Positions 7,653-18,330 of a stretch of 64,000 nt of DNA are shown one piece after another. Within the stretch, counting starts at the first letter, position 1, and every line of letters starts with the position of its first letter. The stretch is from contig NZ_CP035280.1 in NCBI RefSeq assembly GCF_004103695.1, positions 1,674,001 through 1,738,000 of the forward strand, written 5' to 3'. Both the position numbers and the translations under genes were made by a program. Source of the stretch: Clostridium sp. JN-9 (GTDB lineage: Bacteria; Bacillota; Clostridia; Clostridiales; Clostridiaceae). Below the pieces are notes generated by a model, which was not told where the DNA came from, searched no databases, and was given only the letters and a program-made list of their open reading frames with translations.

Positions 7653-8591
7653 TTAATAAAATAATTGCTCCTTTATTCTGCCTTTTATGTACTTAACAAT
7701 ATCATCTTCACTGGAAAAGGAATCCTTATCCACCCACTGAACTCTGTTATCTTTTCTAAACCATGTTAACTGCCTTTTTGCATAGTTTCTGCTGCCCTTT
7801 TTAATTAAATATACGGCTTCATCAAAAGAAATTTTACCTTCTAAATAATAGAGCATTTCTTTATACCCTATTCCTTTCATGGATTGCATGTTTTCATTTA
7901 ACCCCATGTGTTTCAGCATTTTTACTTCATTGACAAGACCACTTTCAATCATTTTATCTACTCTTTGATTTATTCTGTCATATAGTTTTTTTCTGTCCAT
8001 AGTCAAAACGAAATAAGTAATGTTATATGGAATATCATGAACCTTTTTTTCTGAATTAAACCTACTAATTGGAGTGCCAGTTAATTTATATACCTCTAAT
8101 GCTCTTATTACCCTTTTTAAATCATTTGGAAACAATTTATGGTATGATGCAGGGTCAATATCTTTAAGCATTTCATGAACATAAATTTTACCCTTTAAGC
8201 TGGCCTGCTCCTGAAGATATTTTCTATATTCCATATCGCAGTCAGCAGCTGTAAAATCATAATTGTTAATCAACGAGTTAATATATAATCCTGTGCCCCC
8301 CACCAGCATAGGAATTTTGTTATTTAAAAGAACACTGTCAATTGCCTCTTCTGCCATGCTTTTATAATCAGAAACAGTAAAATTTTCTTTTGGATCTAAA
8401 AAGTCAATTAAATGATGTACAATGCCATTCATTTCTTCTTTTGTTACCTTAGCTGAACCTATATCCATGTATTTATATATCTGCATTGAGTCTGAGGATA
8501 TAATCTCTCCATTTAATTCTTTTGCAAGTTTTATGGAGATATGAGTTTTTCCTACTCCCGTTGGGCCTGCCAGGATGACTAAGTTTTTCAT
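7653..8591 (-). CDS. miaA: tRNA dimethylallyltransferase
   Basis: MiaA transfers a dimethylallyl group to N6 of A37 in tRNAs that read UNN codons. The later step is carried out by MiaB, encoded in the same block. The 312-residue length is normal. The P-loop is 'AGPTGVGKT' (residues 8-16), followed by '[17 protein letters not shown]' and 'HHLIDFLDP' of the substrate site, and by the tRNA-contact segment '[10 protein letters not shown]'. The ATG at 8591 has TAAGGAGG in front. It lies 42 bases behind mutL, so it is probably cotranscribed. Confidence 0.97.
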   Translation of the reverse strand: MKNLVILAGPTGVGKTHISIKLAKELNGEIISSDSMQIYKYMDIGSAKVTKEEMNGIVHHLIDFLDPKENFTVSDYKSMAEEAIDSVLLNNKIPMLVGGTGLYINSLINNYDFTAADCDMEYRKYLQEQASLKGKIYVHEMLKDIDPASYHKLFPNDLKRVIRALEVYKLTGTPISRFNSEKKVHDIPYNITYFVLTMDRKKLYDRINQRVDKMIESGLVNEVKMLKHMGLNENMQSMKGIGYKEMLYYLEGKISFDEAVYLIKKGSRNYAKRQLTWFRKDNRVQWVDKDSFSSEDDIVKYIKGRIKEQLFY

Positions 8592-8632
8592 TATTTTCCT
8601 CCTTAGTATGTAGATATTTATTTTTCTACTGT

Positions 8633-10489
8633 TTATTGAATTCTTTTGAACTTTTTTTCAATATCATATAAATCCATTTTAATAATTGTAGGCCTCCCAT
8701 GAGGACAGGTAAATGGATCTTCAATATAACGCAGTTCTTCAATTAAAGATTTCATTTCAATATCACTAAGAGGGTCATTTGCCTTAATTGCTGCCTTACA
8801 AGCCTGGGTTGCAATGGAATTGTATTTAACAGCATCTTTTTCCCCTGTTCCCATATTCTTTAAATTATCTAAAATATCCATAAAAAGATTTTTTAAATTA
8901 GGCTTGCCTAGTATAACAGGAACTTCTCTGATTGTTATGGTATTATCCCCAAATATCTCTATTTTAAAACCTGTGTTTTCGAATATTTCCTTAAAGTCGT
9001 TATAGTATGCAAAATCCTCTGGAGTCAGCTCTACAACTAATGGTGATAAAAGTAACTGGCTCACTACATGTTTTTCTAAAATACTTTTTTTAAATTTTTC
9101 AAATAATATCTTTTCATGAGCTGCATGCTGATCAATCATATAAAGAGTATCATTATATTCTGCAATTATATAGGTTTTATGAAATTGGCCTATTATATTT
9201 AATGAAGGAAATTTTGGAACTCCTTCAGTTTTGCTGATTTCATAATTAGCGGTTTTATTTGTTTTTTCAGTGACTAAATAGTTTTCTTTATTTAAATTAA
9301 CGTTATTAGCAGTATATTCAGCTTTTGGATGTATATTTGTATTTTCCTTATTATTTTCTGAAATATAATGACTATAATTATTGTTGGAACTTATTTCATT
9401 TATATTACCATTAGATTCACTTTTCAGATCAATTGGTATCTGCACTATGGTTTTAGGCATGCTTTCAGATGAGGTATCTTCCTTATTAAATGATTTAAAT
9501 AAATATTGTCTTAACGCTTCATGAACAGCATCGAATACCAATTTATAAATATATCTGTCATCTCTGAATTTTAATTCTGATTTAGTTGGATGAACATTAA
9601 CATCAATAAATTCGGGGTAAATATCCAAGCAAAGTATAAAAAAAGGAAATTTATTTATAGTTAAAAATGATTTAAATGCATTTTCTACAGCTGCAGTAAT
9701 GGATTTATTTTTTATATACCTTTTATTAACAAAGATACTTTGATTATTTCTGCTTCCCCTGCTTATTTCAGAATTTCCAATAAACCCATACACAGAAGCA
9801 ATATCAGAAACTTTTTCAAATGGTATTATATTTTCATATATACTTCTGCCATAAATGCTTCTAATGGTTTCTTTCATGCTTCCAGTACCATAAGTTGTCA
9901 TAACAGTTTTACCATTGTTTATATACTTAAAACTAATATCAGAGTTTACTAATGCCAGTCTGCTAATAATATCTGAAATAGATGCTGTTTCTCTTTGGGG
10001 AGATTTTAAAAACTTCTGCCTTGCAGGTACATTATAAAATATATCAGATACACATATAGAAGTTCCCACATTGGATGCAGCTTCAGATATTTTTTCTACT
10101 TTGCCTCCTGAAATTTTTATTTCTTTTCCAAAATTAAAATCTCTTGTTCTGCTTTTTAGAGTTAATTTTGATACTGCAGCTACACTTGCCAAAGCCTCTC
10201 CCCTAAACCCCATGGTTTTTATAGAATATATGTCTTCTATTTTTGAGATTTTACTGGTAGCATGAGGAGAAAATGCTTTCTCAATATCATCTGGGTGGAT
10301 TCCGCTGCCATCATCAATGATATTTATAAATTTTTCTCCACCCTCACCTATTTCTATTATAATGTTTTTAGCCTCAGCATCTATGCTGTTTTCAACAAGT
10401 TCCTTAACTACAGAGGAAGGTCTTTCTACAACCTCACCTGCAGCAATTTTATTAGAAGTACTACTATCTAATATATTAATTCTACCCAA
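8633..10489 (-). CDS. mutL: DNA mismatch repair protein MutL
   Basis: MutL couples mismatch recognition by MutS to strand incision. This 618-residue protein has the GHKL ATPase half (about residues 1-330; '[11 protein letters not shown]', 'DDGSGI', '[12 protein letters not shown]'). A poorly conserved Asn/Ser/Glu-rich linker covers about 345-430. The C-terminal endonuclease domain has '[12 protein letters not shown]' (the DQHA-x2-E-x4-E motif) and 'CPHGRPT'. The intact endonuclease motif fits an organism without MutH. The start is a TTG at 10489 with AAGGTG just upstream. mutS ends 22 bases before it, so the two form an operon. Confidence 0.97.
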   Translation of the reverse strand: MGRINILDSSTSNKIAAGEVVERPSSVVKELVENSIDAEAKNIIIEIGEGGEKFINIIDDGSGIHPDDIEKAFSPHATSKISKIEDIYSIKTMGFRGEALASVAAVSKLTLKSRTRDFNFGKEIKISGGKVEKISEAASNVGTSICVSDIFYNVPARQKFLKSPQRETASISDIISRLALVNSDISFKYINNGKTVMTTYGTGSMKETIRSIYGRSIYENIIPFEKVSDIASVYGFIGNSEISRGSRNNQSIFVNKRYIKNKSITAAVENAFKSFLTINKFPFFILCLDIYPEFIDVNVHPTKSELKFRDDRYIYKLVFDAVHEALRQYLFKSFNKEDTSSESMPKTIVQIPIDLKSESNGNINEISSNNNYSHYISENNKENTNIHPKAEYTANNVNLNKENYLVTEKTNKTANYEISKTEGVPKFPSLNIIGQFHKTYIIAEYNDTLYMIDQHAAHEKILFEKFKKSILEKHVVSQLLLSPLVVELTPEDFAYYNDFKEIFENTGFKIEIFGDNTITIREVPVILGKPNLKNLFMDILDNLKNMGTGEKDAVKYNSIATQACKAAIKANDPLSDIEMKSLIEELRYIEDPFTCPHGRPTIIKMDLYDIEKKFKRIQ

Positions 10490-10510
10490 TTAGAGCACCT
10501 TCTTATATTG

Positions 10511-13144
10511 TTATTGAATGTCTTTAGCTTTATTTATTAATTCATAAAGCTTATTAAATCCTTCCATTGGATTCATATCCAGAATATTAAGATCAGATAA
10601 TTCCTTTATAAGGGCATTTTTCTTAAGGTCCATAAAATCAATTTGTTTTACAGCCGTATCTTTCTTTTTAGTCTTATTTTTTTTAGCTGCATTATTATCT
10701 GCAGCAATTTCATTTATATCTAAATGTCCGCTTTTTTCAAGCTCAATATTTTTTAATATTTCTTTAGCCCTGGATATAACAGCATGGGGAAGACCAGCTA
10801 ATTTAGCAACCTCAATACCATAAGACTGATCAGCACCTCCGCTTACTATTTTTCTAAGGAATATTATTTCATCTCCCATCTCTTTAACTGAAACGGAATA
10901 ATTTTTAACTCCAGGCACTGTATTCTCTAACTGTGTAAGTTCATGGTAGTGAGTTGCAAAAAGTGTTTTGCATTTTAGGTTTTTGTTATTGCAGATGTAC
11001 TCAATAACTGCCCATGCTATACTTAAACCATCGTAAGTACTGGTTCCTCTTCCAACTTCATCAAGTAAAATCAAACTCTTTTTTGTTGCATTTTTTAGTA
11101 TATTTGAAACTTCCCACATTTCCACCATAAATGTACTTTTACCAGCTGATAAATCATCTGAAGCTCCTATTCTGGTAAATATTTTATCACAAATGGATAT
11201 CTTTGCATAACTTGCAGGTACGAAGCTTCCTATTTGAGCCATTAAGGTAATTAAAGCAACCTGTCTCATATAAGTGGATTTACCTGCCATGTTAGGGCCT
11301 GTAATAAGCAGCATCTGCTCTTTTTTAGTATTGATTAAAGTATCATTAGTAACAAAGTTTCCATTAGAAATTACTTTTTCAACCACAGGATGCCTGCCAT
11401 CTTTTATTTCAGTTTCGTCACCTTCTGTAATAACAGGCTTACAATAGTTGTTCTCAAGTGCCGATGTGCTTAAAGAGCTTAAGCAGTCAATTTCAGATAC
11501 AATTTTAGCACATAATTTCATTCTATTCAGCTGAGTTTCAATTTTCTCTCTTACCTCTGTAAAAAGATTATATTCCAAAACTGTTAACTTTTCTTCTGCA
11601 CCAAGTATTTTATCTTCCATTTCCTTCAGTTCAGGAGTTATATATCTTTCAGCATTTGCAAGGGTCTGCTTTCTTATGTATCTTCCTTCAGGTACAGAGC
11701 TGAGATTAGACTTTGTAATTTCTATATAATAACCAAAAACCCTATTATATCCTACTTTTAAAGATTTAATCCCTGTAAACTCTCTTTCTTTATTTTCTAA
11801 GGAAGCAATCCATTCCTTACCATGAGATTTAGCATCTCTAAGCTCATCTACCTCCTCATTGTATCCATCCTTTATTATGTTACCCTCTTTAACTGAAATA
11901 GAAGGATTTTCAATAATGGATTTATTAAGAAGGTCATAAATATCTTCCAGGGTATCTAATTTATTATACATCTTTAAAAATAAGTTGCTTTTTAAACCAG
12001 ATAAAATATTTTTTATCTGAGGAAGTTTACTTATGGAAAGCTTTAATGAAATCAGTTCCTTAGCATTAACATTTTTTGATGCAATTTTTCCTACTATACG
12101 TTCAATATCATAAATATCTTTTAAAGAATCCTTTAAATCCTCATGACATGTATAATTATTAATTAACTCTTCAACTGCATTTAGTCTATCTTCAATTAAT
12201 GTTTTATTTACCAGTGGCTCCTCTATCCATTTTCTAAGAGCCCTGCCTCCCATAGCAGTATTTGTCTTATCTAAAATCCAAAGAAGAGAACCTTTTTTAG
12301 ACTTTTCTCTGATGTTTTCAGTTATTTCAAGATTTCTCCTTGTATTTATATCCATACTGAGGAAGTCATCAACACTGTAGTAATCAAATAAATTTATATG
12401 ACTTACATCATTTTTCTGAGTTTCATGAATATATAGAAGTAAAGACGAAGAAGCCTTTAAAGCTGATTCATTATAAAGGCTTATATCAAAATCTTTAAAC
12501 TGATGTTTAAGTTTTTCTATAGAACTATTATCATAATATGAACTATTTAAAACTGTAAAATAACAGTTAACTCTTTCTTTTAGAACATTTTCATTCTTTT
12601 TATCTATATCCTGCTGAATCAAAATTTCCTTAGGTGAAAACTTGGAGATTTCATCAAGTACCAGATTTATATTTTGACTGCAGTTAGTCACATTAAATTC
12701 ACCTGTAGAAACATCTGAAGTGGCAATGCCAATAGTGTCTGAGGATTTGTCTATATAAATACTCATTACATAGTTATTTCTTGTTTCATCAAGATAATCT
12801 GACTCAGTATATGTTCCTGGAGTAATTATTTTAATTAAATCTCTTTTAACTATACCTTTTGCCAGTGCAGGATCTTCCATCTGTTCACAAATTGCAATTT
12901 TATAACCTTTGTTTACAAGTCTGCCAACATATGTATTGGCTGCATGATAAGGTATACCGCACATAGGAGCTCTTTTATCCATACCGCAGTCCCTGCCTGT
13001 AAGAACCAATTCAAGTTCTTTTGATGCAATTTCTGCATCTTCAAAAAACATCTCATAAAAATCTCCAAGTCTAAAAAAAAGAATGCAGTCCTTAACACTT
13101 TCCTTAATTTCTAAATACTGCTGCATCATAGGAGTTAATGACAT
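10511..13144 (-). CDS. mutS: DNA mismatch repair protein MutS
   Basis: MutS recognises mismatches and small loops. The 877-residue length is normal. The N-terminal mismatch-binding motif is '[11 protein letters not shown]' (the F-x-E type wedge, residues 23-33). The core and clamp regions follow. The ATPase carries Walker A '[13 protein letters not shown]', Walker B '[14 protein letters not shown]' and the His-loop 'LFATHYHEL'. The C-terminal 90 residues contain a Lys-rich linker ('KKNKTKKKD') before the dimerisation tail. The ATG at 13144 is preceded by AAGGGGG. A terminator after miaB lies just upstream, so mutS may have its own promoter or rely on readthrough. Confidence 0.98.
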   Translation of the reverse strand: MSLTPMMQQYLEIKESVKDCILFFRLGDFYEMFFEDAEIASKELELVLTGRDCGMDKRAPMCGIPYHAANTYVGRLVNKGYKIAICEQMEDPALAKGIVKRDLIKIITPGTYTESDYLDETRNNYVMSIYIDKSSDTIGIATSDVSTGEFNVTNCSQNINLVLDEISKFSPKEILIQQDIDKKNENVLKERVNCYFTVLNSSYYDNSSIEKLKHQFKDFDISLYNESALKASSSLLLYIHETQKNDVSHINLFDYYSVDDFLSMDINTRRNLEITENIREKSKKGSLLWILDKTNTAMGGRALRKWIEEPLVNKTLIEDRLNAVEELINNYTCHEDLKDSLKDIYDIERIVGKIASKNVNAKELISLKLSISKLPQIKNILSGLKSNLFLKMYNKLDTLEDIYDLLNKSIIENPSISVKEGNIIKDGYNEEVDELRDAKSHGKEWIASLENKEREFTGIKSLKVGYNRVFGYYIEITKSNLSSVPEGRYIRKQTLANAERYITPELKEMEDKILGAEEKLTVLEYNLFTEVREKIETQLNRMKLCAKIVSEIDCLSSLSTSALENNYCKPVITEGDETEIKDGRHPVVEKVISNGNFVTNDTLINTKKEQMLLITGPNMAGKSTYMRQVALITLMAQIGSFVPASYAKISICDKIFTRIGASDDLSAGKSTFMVEMWEVSNILKNATKKSLILLDEVGRGTSTYDGLSIAWAVIEYICNNKNLKCKTLFATHYHELTQLENTVPGVKNYSVSVKEMGDEIIFLRKIVSGGADQSYGIEVAKLAGLPHAVISRAKEILKNIELEKSGHLDINEIAADNNAAKKNKTKKKDTAVKQIDFMDLKKNALIKELSDLNILDMNPMEGFNKLYELINKAKDIQ

Positions 13145-13167
13145 ATTAAGTTCCCCCTTGTCTCTTG

Positions 13168-13194
13168 TAAAAAAAGCTCTATTAAAGAGCTTTT
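13168..13194 (-). terminator. miaB terminator, overlapping the stop codon
   Basis: On the minus strand AAAGCTCT / AGAGCTTT with a 5-base loop, followed by TTTTTTT. It separates miaB from mutS. Confidence 0.8.
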
Positions 13195-14536
13195 ATATTT
13201 CTTCTCCGTTTAATGAAAATGTGGTTACTTTTGTGATTTTTACATTAACCAATTTTCCTATGCTGTCTTTATTTCCAATAAAATTCACAAGTTTGCCCGT
13301 TCTTGTTCTTCCCATGAGTTTAGTTTCATCATTTTTGCTTAATCCCTCAACTAAAACTTCAACGGTACTTTTAAGGTATGTCTTATTTATAGCTTCGCTG
13401 CAGCTATTTACAGCATCAACTAATCTATTAAATCTGGCATGTTTAATATCTTCACTTATCTGATCTTCCATAGTGTCAGCAGGTGTTCCACCCCTTCTGG
13501 AATAAAGGAAAGTGAATGCTGAATCATAACATACTTCCTTAACTAAGCTTAAAGTATCTTCAAAATCCTCTTCTGTTTCTCCTGGAAATCCAACTATTAT
13601 ATCAGTTGTTAATGCTGCATTTGGAATCTTATCTTTTATCTTTCTAACTAAATTCAAGTACTGCTCTCTTGTATAATGCCTGTTCATTTTCTTTAAAATA
13701 TTAGTGGATCCTGACTGAACAGGTAAATGAATCTGCTCACAAACTTTTTCACATTCAGCCACTGCATTTATAACATCATCGCTTAAATCCTTTGGATGGG
13801 ATGTCATAAATCTAATTCTTTCAAGGCCTGGAATCTTATTGATTCTTCTTAATAAATCTGCAAAATTTATAGATGGATTTAAACCTTTGCCATAGGAATT
13901 AACATTTTGACCAAGTAATGTTATCTCCTTATATCCCTTTGACACAAGATCAATTACTTCATTTTCTATATCTTCAGGCATTCTGCTTCTTTCTCTTCCT
14001 CTTACATAAGGAACAATGCAGTAAGTACAAAAGTTATTGCAGCCATACATTATTGTGACAAATGCCTTAACACTGCTAAGCCTGTCAATTGGAAGGCCTT
14101 CTATAATGTCTTCTTCCTTATCCTGAATATCGATAACTGATCTTCCCTCTGTCTGAACTGCCTTTATATACTGCGGCAGTCTATGGGCATTGTGTGTTCC
14201 AAAAATAATATCCACAAAAGGAAATTTCTTAATTATCTTTTCTGCCATACCCTTTTGCTGCATCATACAGCCGCATACTGCTATAATTAAGTCAGGCTTA
14301 TTATTTTTTAGATGCTTTAATGCTCCTATATTTCCAAAAACCTTCTGCTCTGCATTTTCTCTTACACAGCATGTGTTAAATATTATTATGTCTGATTTGG
14401 ATTTATCATCAGTTCTTTTATAACCTAATGCTTTAAGCACTCCTGAATGCTTTTCTGAATCTTCTTCATTCATCTGACATCCCCAGGTATCTATATAAAA
14501 ATATTTCTGTATGCTGTTATTTAATAACTTTTCCAT
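13193..14536 (-). CDS. miaB: tRNA-2-methylthio-N6-dimethylallyladenosine synthase
   Basis: MiaB is a radical-SAM methylthiotransferase that adds the 2-methylthio group to i6A37 in tRNA. The 447-residue protein has the N-terminal UPF0004 domain with three cluster-binding cysteines ('DTWGCQMNE', '[13 protein letters not shown]', 'VCGCMMQ'). The radical-SAM CxxxCxxC is in '[20 protein letters not shown]'. A C-terminal TRAM domain covers about 375-440. Both [4Fe-4S] sites appear complete. It lies upstream of mutS; with miaA downstream, the modification pathway is encoded in one block. GAGGTGG precedes the ATG at 14536. Confidence 0.97.
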   Translation of the reverse strand: MEKLLNNSIQKYFYIDTWGCQMNEEDSEKHSGVLKALGYKRTDDKSKSDIIIFNTCCVRENAEQKVFGNIGALKHLKNNKPDLIIAVCGCMMQQKGMAEKIIKKFPFVDIIFGTHNAHRLPQYIKAVQTEGRSVIDIQDKEEDIIEGLPIDRLSSVKAFVTIMYGCNNFCTYCIVPYVRGRERSRMPEDIENEVIDLVSKGYKEITLLGQNVNSYGKGLNPSINFADLLRRINKIPGLERIRFMTSHPKDLSDDVINAVAECEKVCEQIHLPVQSGSTNILKKMNRHYTREQYLNLVRKIKDKIPNAALTTDIIVGFPGETEEDFEDTLSLVKEVCYDSAFTFLYSRRGGTPADTMEDQISEDIKHARFNRLVDAVNSCSEAINKTYLKSTVEVLVEGLSKNDETKLMGRTRTGKLVNFIGNKDSIGKLVNVKITKVTTFSLNGEEI

Positions 14537-14611
14537 TAGTTTTCCACCTCATATTTGTTTTTGTTATGTTGATTTTGACTAATTAATTATACTATATTTT
14601 AATTTTTTAAT

Positions 14612-16636
14612 CTATTTTTTTGTATCATTGCTCACTTCATTTATTTCAGAGTCAGTTAAGTCATAAATTGAGTATACAATATTATTCAAAGAGTTTACTA
14701 GGAATTTATCTGGCTTTGAATTTAAAGCTATCTGCTTAGATATTTTATTTACAACATCACATATAATTTTCATATGCCTGTCACTGCACTTTTTTATTGG
14801 TATTATATCTAAATTATATTTCTTTAATTGAGGTGTGGAATGTAAATTAGTTATTAAAAATCTTCTGTAATACCAGTTCATTAAATCTGAGTTTAAAATA
14901 GCAAGTACATAATTTACTGGGAAACTATTATCTTTTGATATAAGCCCATATAAAGACTGTTCAATGAATGTTCCATTTTTGTCATAAGCCGCAGTTAAAA
15001 AAGCTCCAGTTTTTTTTACCAGAAGTTTTGGAGAATTTAACTTTTCAATGTTGGTAGTGCCGCCTTTTAAATTATTCTTTAAATAAGGATAATAAAAATG
15101 ATCATTTATTGCAAATGGGCTGATACATTTACCCTTTAGTATTTTTATATACTCCAAACCCAATTGTGATCTTGTAATTAATGATTTATCACCAATAAAT
15201 CCTGTATAACTGCAGAATATATCTGATAAATGAGTGCTGTTCTGCTCTATTTTTATTTTAAGTTTTTCAGAAATGTGATTTGGATAATTGAATTCAAAAT
15301 TTGCATTTTTTAAAAAAATATTCTGATTAAATTTATATTGTTCACTGTTAATTTCAAGTGAAGTCCTACAGCATAAATCAGGCATAGAATTTTTAACCTG
15401 TAATATTATAGATTCAGCTATAACACTAGAATATCTCCCATTTACAATAATTTTTTCAATAATAAAATTCTTCATTAAATAAAGCCTGAAATCTTTTAAA
15501 TATTTATTATAGCACAATCTGTCTGGAATTAGGAAACACATTACTCCATTTAATTTTAATAAACCAAGTGATCTTTTTATGAAGTAAATATATAGATTAG
15601 GAAGATAGTTACTGATTTTATATATTTCTTTATAATAGTTTTTTGCATTACTGCTGATATCAATTTTATTTTTTCTTGAAAGTGAAACCCATGGAGGGTT
15701 GCCAAGAATAATATCAAATTTATTATTCCATATTGATTTATTACTGCATCTTTGCTCCCATTGTACAAGACTATCACAGTAATCTATATTAAACGTTATA
15801 TTATTTATTTCTGGATTTAAAAAGAATAACGTAATAATTGTAATAGACACTGCAAAATAATCTTTATCTGCACCATAAATGCAATTGTTTATAATATGGT
15901 AATGTAAATTATCCTCTATCCAGTAATCTTTTCCACTTACCATATATTTTTTACTATCTAAAGTTACAGTATACTTTTCCATGCTGAATTTATCATTTAA
16001 ATTATTTATTATGCTTTTAAATTTGGAATATAGCAATTCATAGGCTTTTACTAAAAATAATCCACTGCCGCAGCATGGGTCTATAACTTTTATGTTTGGA
16101 TTTTCCTCTATATTAGCTTTATCTATTGTTAAATTCAAAATTGTGTTTATATTATAGCTGTCAGTATAAAAAACCCCCATATTCTTACGGCAGCTGTTAG
16201 ATATTATTCTCTCATAAGCTTCTCCCAGTATTGATATATCAAGTGAATTATATTTATTCAATATTTTCATTATTAGATTATATGTATTAATGTTTAATTC
16301 CTTCATTGATGCAGAATAGTTTATTTTATATAATTTGAATCTATTCTTAATTCTTTCATTAATGCTGTTAAGTTTAAAACCATAAAATAAAGATAATAAA
16401 TCAAAAAAGGATGAATTAATAAAGTCATCAGAATTTAATAATGCAGCAATATATTCCTTATTTACCTCTTTAAATTTAAAAATATAATAGCATAATATTA
16501 ATTTTAAATATGAATTTATAATTAAATTATTTATATCTTCAAACTTAACATTATCATTTCCATTATTTAATACTATCTTATTTTTAAACTGAATAAAATA
16601 TTTCAAAAGCCTTTTCATATCATATTCACTTATCAT
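14612..16636 (-). CDS. Solitary N6-adenine DNA methyltransferase (Eco57I/TaqI-like)
   Basis: A 674-residue protein. The N-terminal 150 residues are helical and unassigned. Next comes a gamma-class N6-adenine methyltransferase domain with SAM motif 'IDPCCGSGLFL' (Asp186) and catalytic 'NPPW' (Asn313-Trp316). 'LGEAYERIISN...KNMGVFYT' is typical of Eco57I-like enzymes. Residues about 460-660 resemble a TaqI-like target-recognition domain ('YTGFIGDKSLITR', 'YVLAILNSDLMNWYY'). I see no PD-(D/E)xK or other nuclease motif in it, and the flanking genes are tRNA modification and aminotransferase genes. It therefore looks like an orphan methyltransferase rather than part of a restriction system. CGGAG precedes the ATG at 16636. 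Confidence 0.85.
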   Translation of the reverse strand: MISEYDMKRLLKYFIQFKNKIVLNNGNDNVKFEDINNLIINSYLKLILCYYIFKFKEVNKEYIAALLNSDDFINSSFFDLLSLFYGFKLNSINERIKNRFKLYKINYSASMKELNINTYNLIMKILNKYNSLDISILGEAYERIISNSCRKNMGVFYTDSYNINTILNLTIDKANIEENPNIKVIDPCCGSGLFLVKAYELLYSKFKSIINNLNDKFSMEKYTVTLDSKKYMVSGKDYWIEDNLHYHIINNCIYGADKDYFAVSITIITLFFLNPEINNITFNIDYCDSLVQWEQRCSNKSIWNNKFDIILGNPPWVSLSRKNKIDISSNAKNYYKEIYKISNYLPNLYIYFIKRSLGLLKLNGVMCFLIPDRLCYNKYLKDFRLYLMKNFIIEKIIVNGRYSSVIAESIILQVKNSMPDLCCRTSLEINSEQYKFNQNIFLKNANFEFNYPNHISEKLKIKIEQNSTHLSDIFCSYTGFIGDKSLITRSQLGLEYIKILKGKCISPFAINDHFYYPYLKNNLKGGTTNIEKLNSPKLLVKKTGAFLTAAYDKNGTFIEQSLYGLISKDNSFPVNYVLAILNSDLMNWYYRRFLITNLHSTPQLKKYNLDIIPIKKCSDRHMKIICDVVNKISKQIALNSKPDKFLVNSLNNIVYSIYDLTDSEINEVSNDTKK

Positions 16637-16905
16637 AAAACCACTCCGATAAAAATAAAATTATTATTTACCTATAACTATATTTTACCATAATACAGGC
16701 AATACATATTAAATAAATAGATAAATTATTTTAAATAATAATATGCTTTGCAATATTGTGTTAAATGACTAATATGTATACATATAATATAAATAATGAA
16801 GTATATATTTCATTATCTACTAAATTTTAGAAGGAAAAATGATTTATATGTAGAATTAACTATATTAGAAAGTAAATTAATAATTTTAAATTAGGGGGTG
16901 CTTTT

Positions 16906-18093
16906 GTGAATTTACGTTTTGCTGATAGAACATCTTTTCTGAAGGCTTCAGAGATAAGGGAACTTTTAAAGCTTACCGAAAAGCCGGAGGTTATTTCTTT
17001 TGCCGGAGGATTACCTGCTCCTGAACTTTTTCCTATTGAAAAAATTGAGAAAATATCTCAAAAAGTTTTAGAAGAAGATGGAAGAAGCGCTTTACAATAC
17101 AGTGCTACCGAGGGATATAAACCACTTAGAGAAATAATTGCAAAACAAAGGATGATTCCAGTTGGTATAAATGTCACATACGATAATATACTGATAACCA
17201 GCGGTTCACAGCAGGCATTAGAATTTTCTGCAAAGCTTTTTGTCAATAAAGATGATATAATTATGTGTGAAAGTCCAAGTTATCTTGGTGCCATTAATGC
17301 TTTTAATGCATATCAGCCTAAATATGTAGAAATCCCAATGGATGAATTTGGCATGAAGGTTGATGTTCTTGAAGAACAGCTTAAAAAACATCCTGATGCA
17401 AAGATGATATATACTATCCCGGATTTTCAAAATCCTTCTGGCAATACCATGAGTATTGAAAGAAGAAGAAAAGTAGCTGAATTAGCTGCAAAGTATAAAA
17501 TTCCCGTTATAGAAGACTGTCCTTACGGAGAATTAAACTTTGAAGGTAAGCCATATCCATCTATTAAAAGTTTTGACACTGAAGGATATGTGATATATTT
17601 GGGAACATTCTCAAAAATCTTCTGTCCTGGATATAGAATAGGCTGGGTATGTGCTGAGCCTGAAATATTGAAGAAGTATATCTTGGTTAAACAAGGTGCA
17701 GATTTGCAATGCAGCACTATTTCCCAGAGAGAAATTGCATTATTTATGGAAACATATAACCTAAATAATCATATAGAAAATATAAAAATAGTATATAAAA
17801 ACAGAAGAGATTTAATGCTTAAGACTATGAAAGAAAATTTCCCTAAAGAAGTAATTTACACACATCCTAAAGGTGGTTTATTTACATGGGTTCAATTGAG
17901 AGAAGATATAGATGCAAATGAAGTTTTACAACAGGCACTTAAAGAAAATGTTGCATTTGTTCCTGGAGCATCTTTCTTCCCAAACGGCGGCCACAAAAAT
18001 TACTTTAGAATGAATTACTCTAACATGTGTGAAGACAAAATTGTTGAAGGTGTAAAAAGATTAGGAAAAGTATTAGATAAGTACTATAAGTAA
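16906..18093 (+). CDS. PLP-dependent aminotransferase, LysN/ARO8-like
   Basis: A 395-residue fold-type I aminotransferase of the 2-aminoadipate/aromatic (LysN, KAT II) group. Visible motifs are 'ISFAGGLPAPELFP', 'LQYSATEGYKPLRE', 'DFQNPSGNTMS', 'IPVIEDCPYGEL', the Schiff-base Lys in 'LGTFSKIFCPGYRIGW', and the substrate Arg in 'YFRMNYSN'. It uses 2-oxoglutarate as amino acceptor; the donor could be branched-chain, aromatic or 2-aminoadipate and is not fixed by sequence. The start is the GTG at 16906 behind TTAGGGGGTG. It is followed by a small ORF and a second aminotransferase on the same strand, probably one operon for amino-acid fermentation. Confidence 0.92.
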   Translation: MNLRFADRTSFLKASEIRELLKLTEKPEVISFAGGLPAPELFPIEKIEKISQKVLEEDGRSALQYSATEGYKPLREIIAKQRMIPVGINVTYDNILITSGSQQALEFSAKLFVNKDDIIMCESPSYLGAINAFNAYQPKYVEIPMDEFGMKVDVLEEQLKKHPDAKMIYTIPDFQNPSGNTMSIERRRKVAELAAKYKIPVIEDCPYGELNFEGKPYPSIKSFDTEGYVIYLGTFSKIFCPGYRIGWVCAEPEILKKYILVKQGADLQCSTISQREIALFMETYNLNNHIENIKIVYKNRRDLMLKTMKENFPKEVIYTHPKGGLFTWVQLREDIDANEVLQQALKENVAFVPGASFFPNGGHKNYFRMNYSNMCEDKIVEGVKRLGKVLDKYYK

Positions 18094-18102
18094 TATATAA
18101 TA

Positions 18103-18140
18103 TTCCTCCCTTTTGGGCAAAATAAGAACAAAGGGAGGAA
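18103..18140 (+). promoter_or_regulatory. Hairpin covering the ribosome binding site of the next ORF
   Basis: TTCCTCCCTTT (18103-18113) and AAAGGGAGGAA (18130-18140) form a perfect 11-base-pair stem with a 16-base loop. The right arm contains the AGGGAGG ribosome binding site and the first A of the ATG at 18140. No T run follows, so it is unlikely to be an intrinsic terminator. Confidence 0.65.
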
Positions 18141-18295
18141 TGTATATGTATGATGCAAAGTTAGAAAATAAAAATGATGAAAAAGATTTAAAATTTGATT
18201 GTATTGAAGACAGAAGCTATTTTATGAGAATTCAAAGTGAAGAGCTGTTTAATTGCAAATCTTCATATGTACCAATAGAAAATTTAATACAATAA
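18140..18295 (+). CDS. Small protein of unknown function (51 aa)
   Basis: A 51-residue acidic, soluble peptide starting 'MYMYDAKLENKNDEKD' with no signal peptide or membrane segment and two cysteines. I choose the ATG at 18140 because AGGGAGG lies directly upstream; the longer frame starting at 18113 runs through the hairpin. It sits between two aminotransferase genes, 47 bases after one and 35 before the other, so it is probably cotranscribed. I recognise no family. Its perfect ribosome binding site, hidden in a strong stem, suggests that its translation is controlled. Confidence 0.6.
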   Translation: MYMYDAKLENKNDEKDLKFDCIEDRSYFMRIQSEELFNCKSSYVPIENLIQ

Positions 18296-18330
18296 TATCT
18301 AATTTTATTTAAAGCTATGGGGGGACTAAA

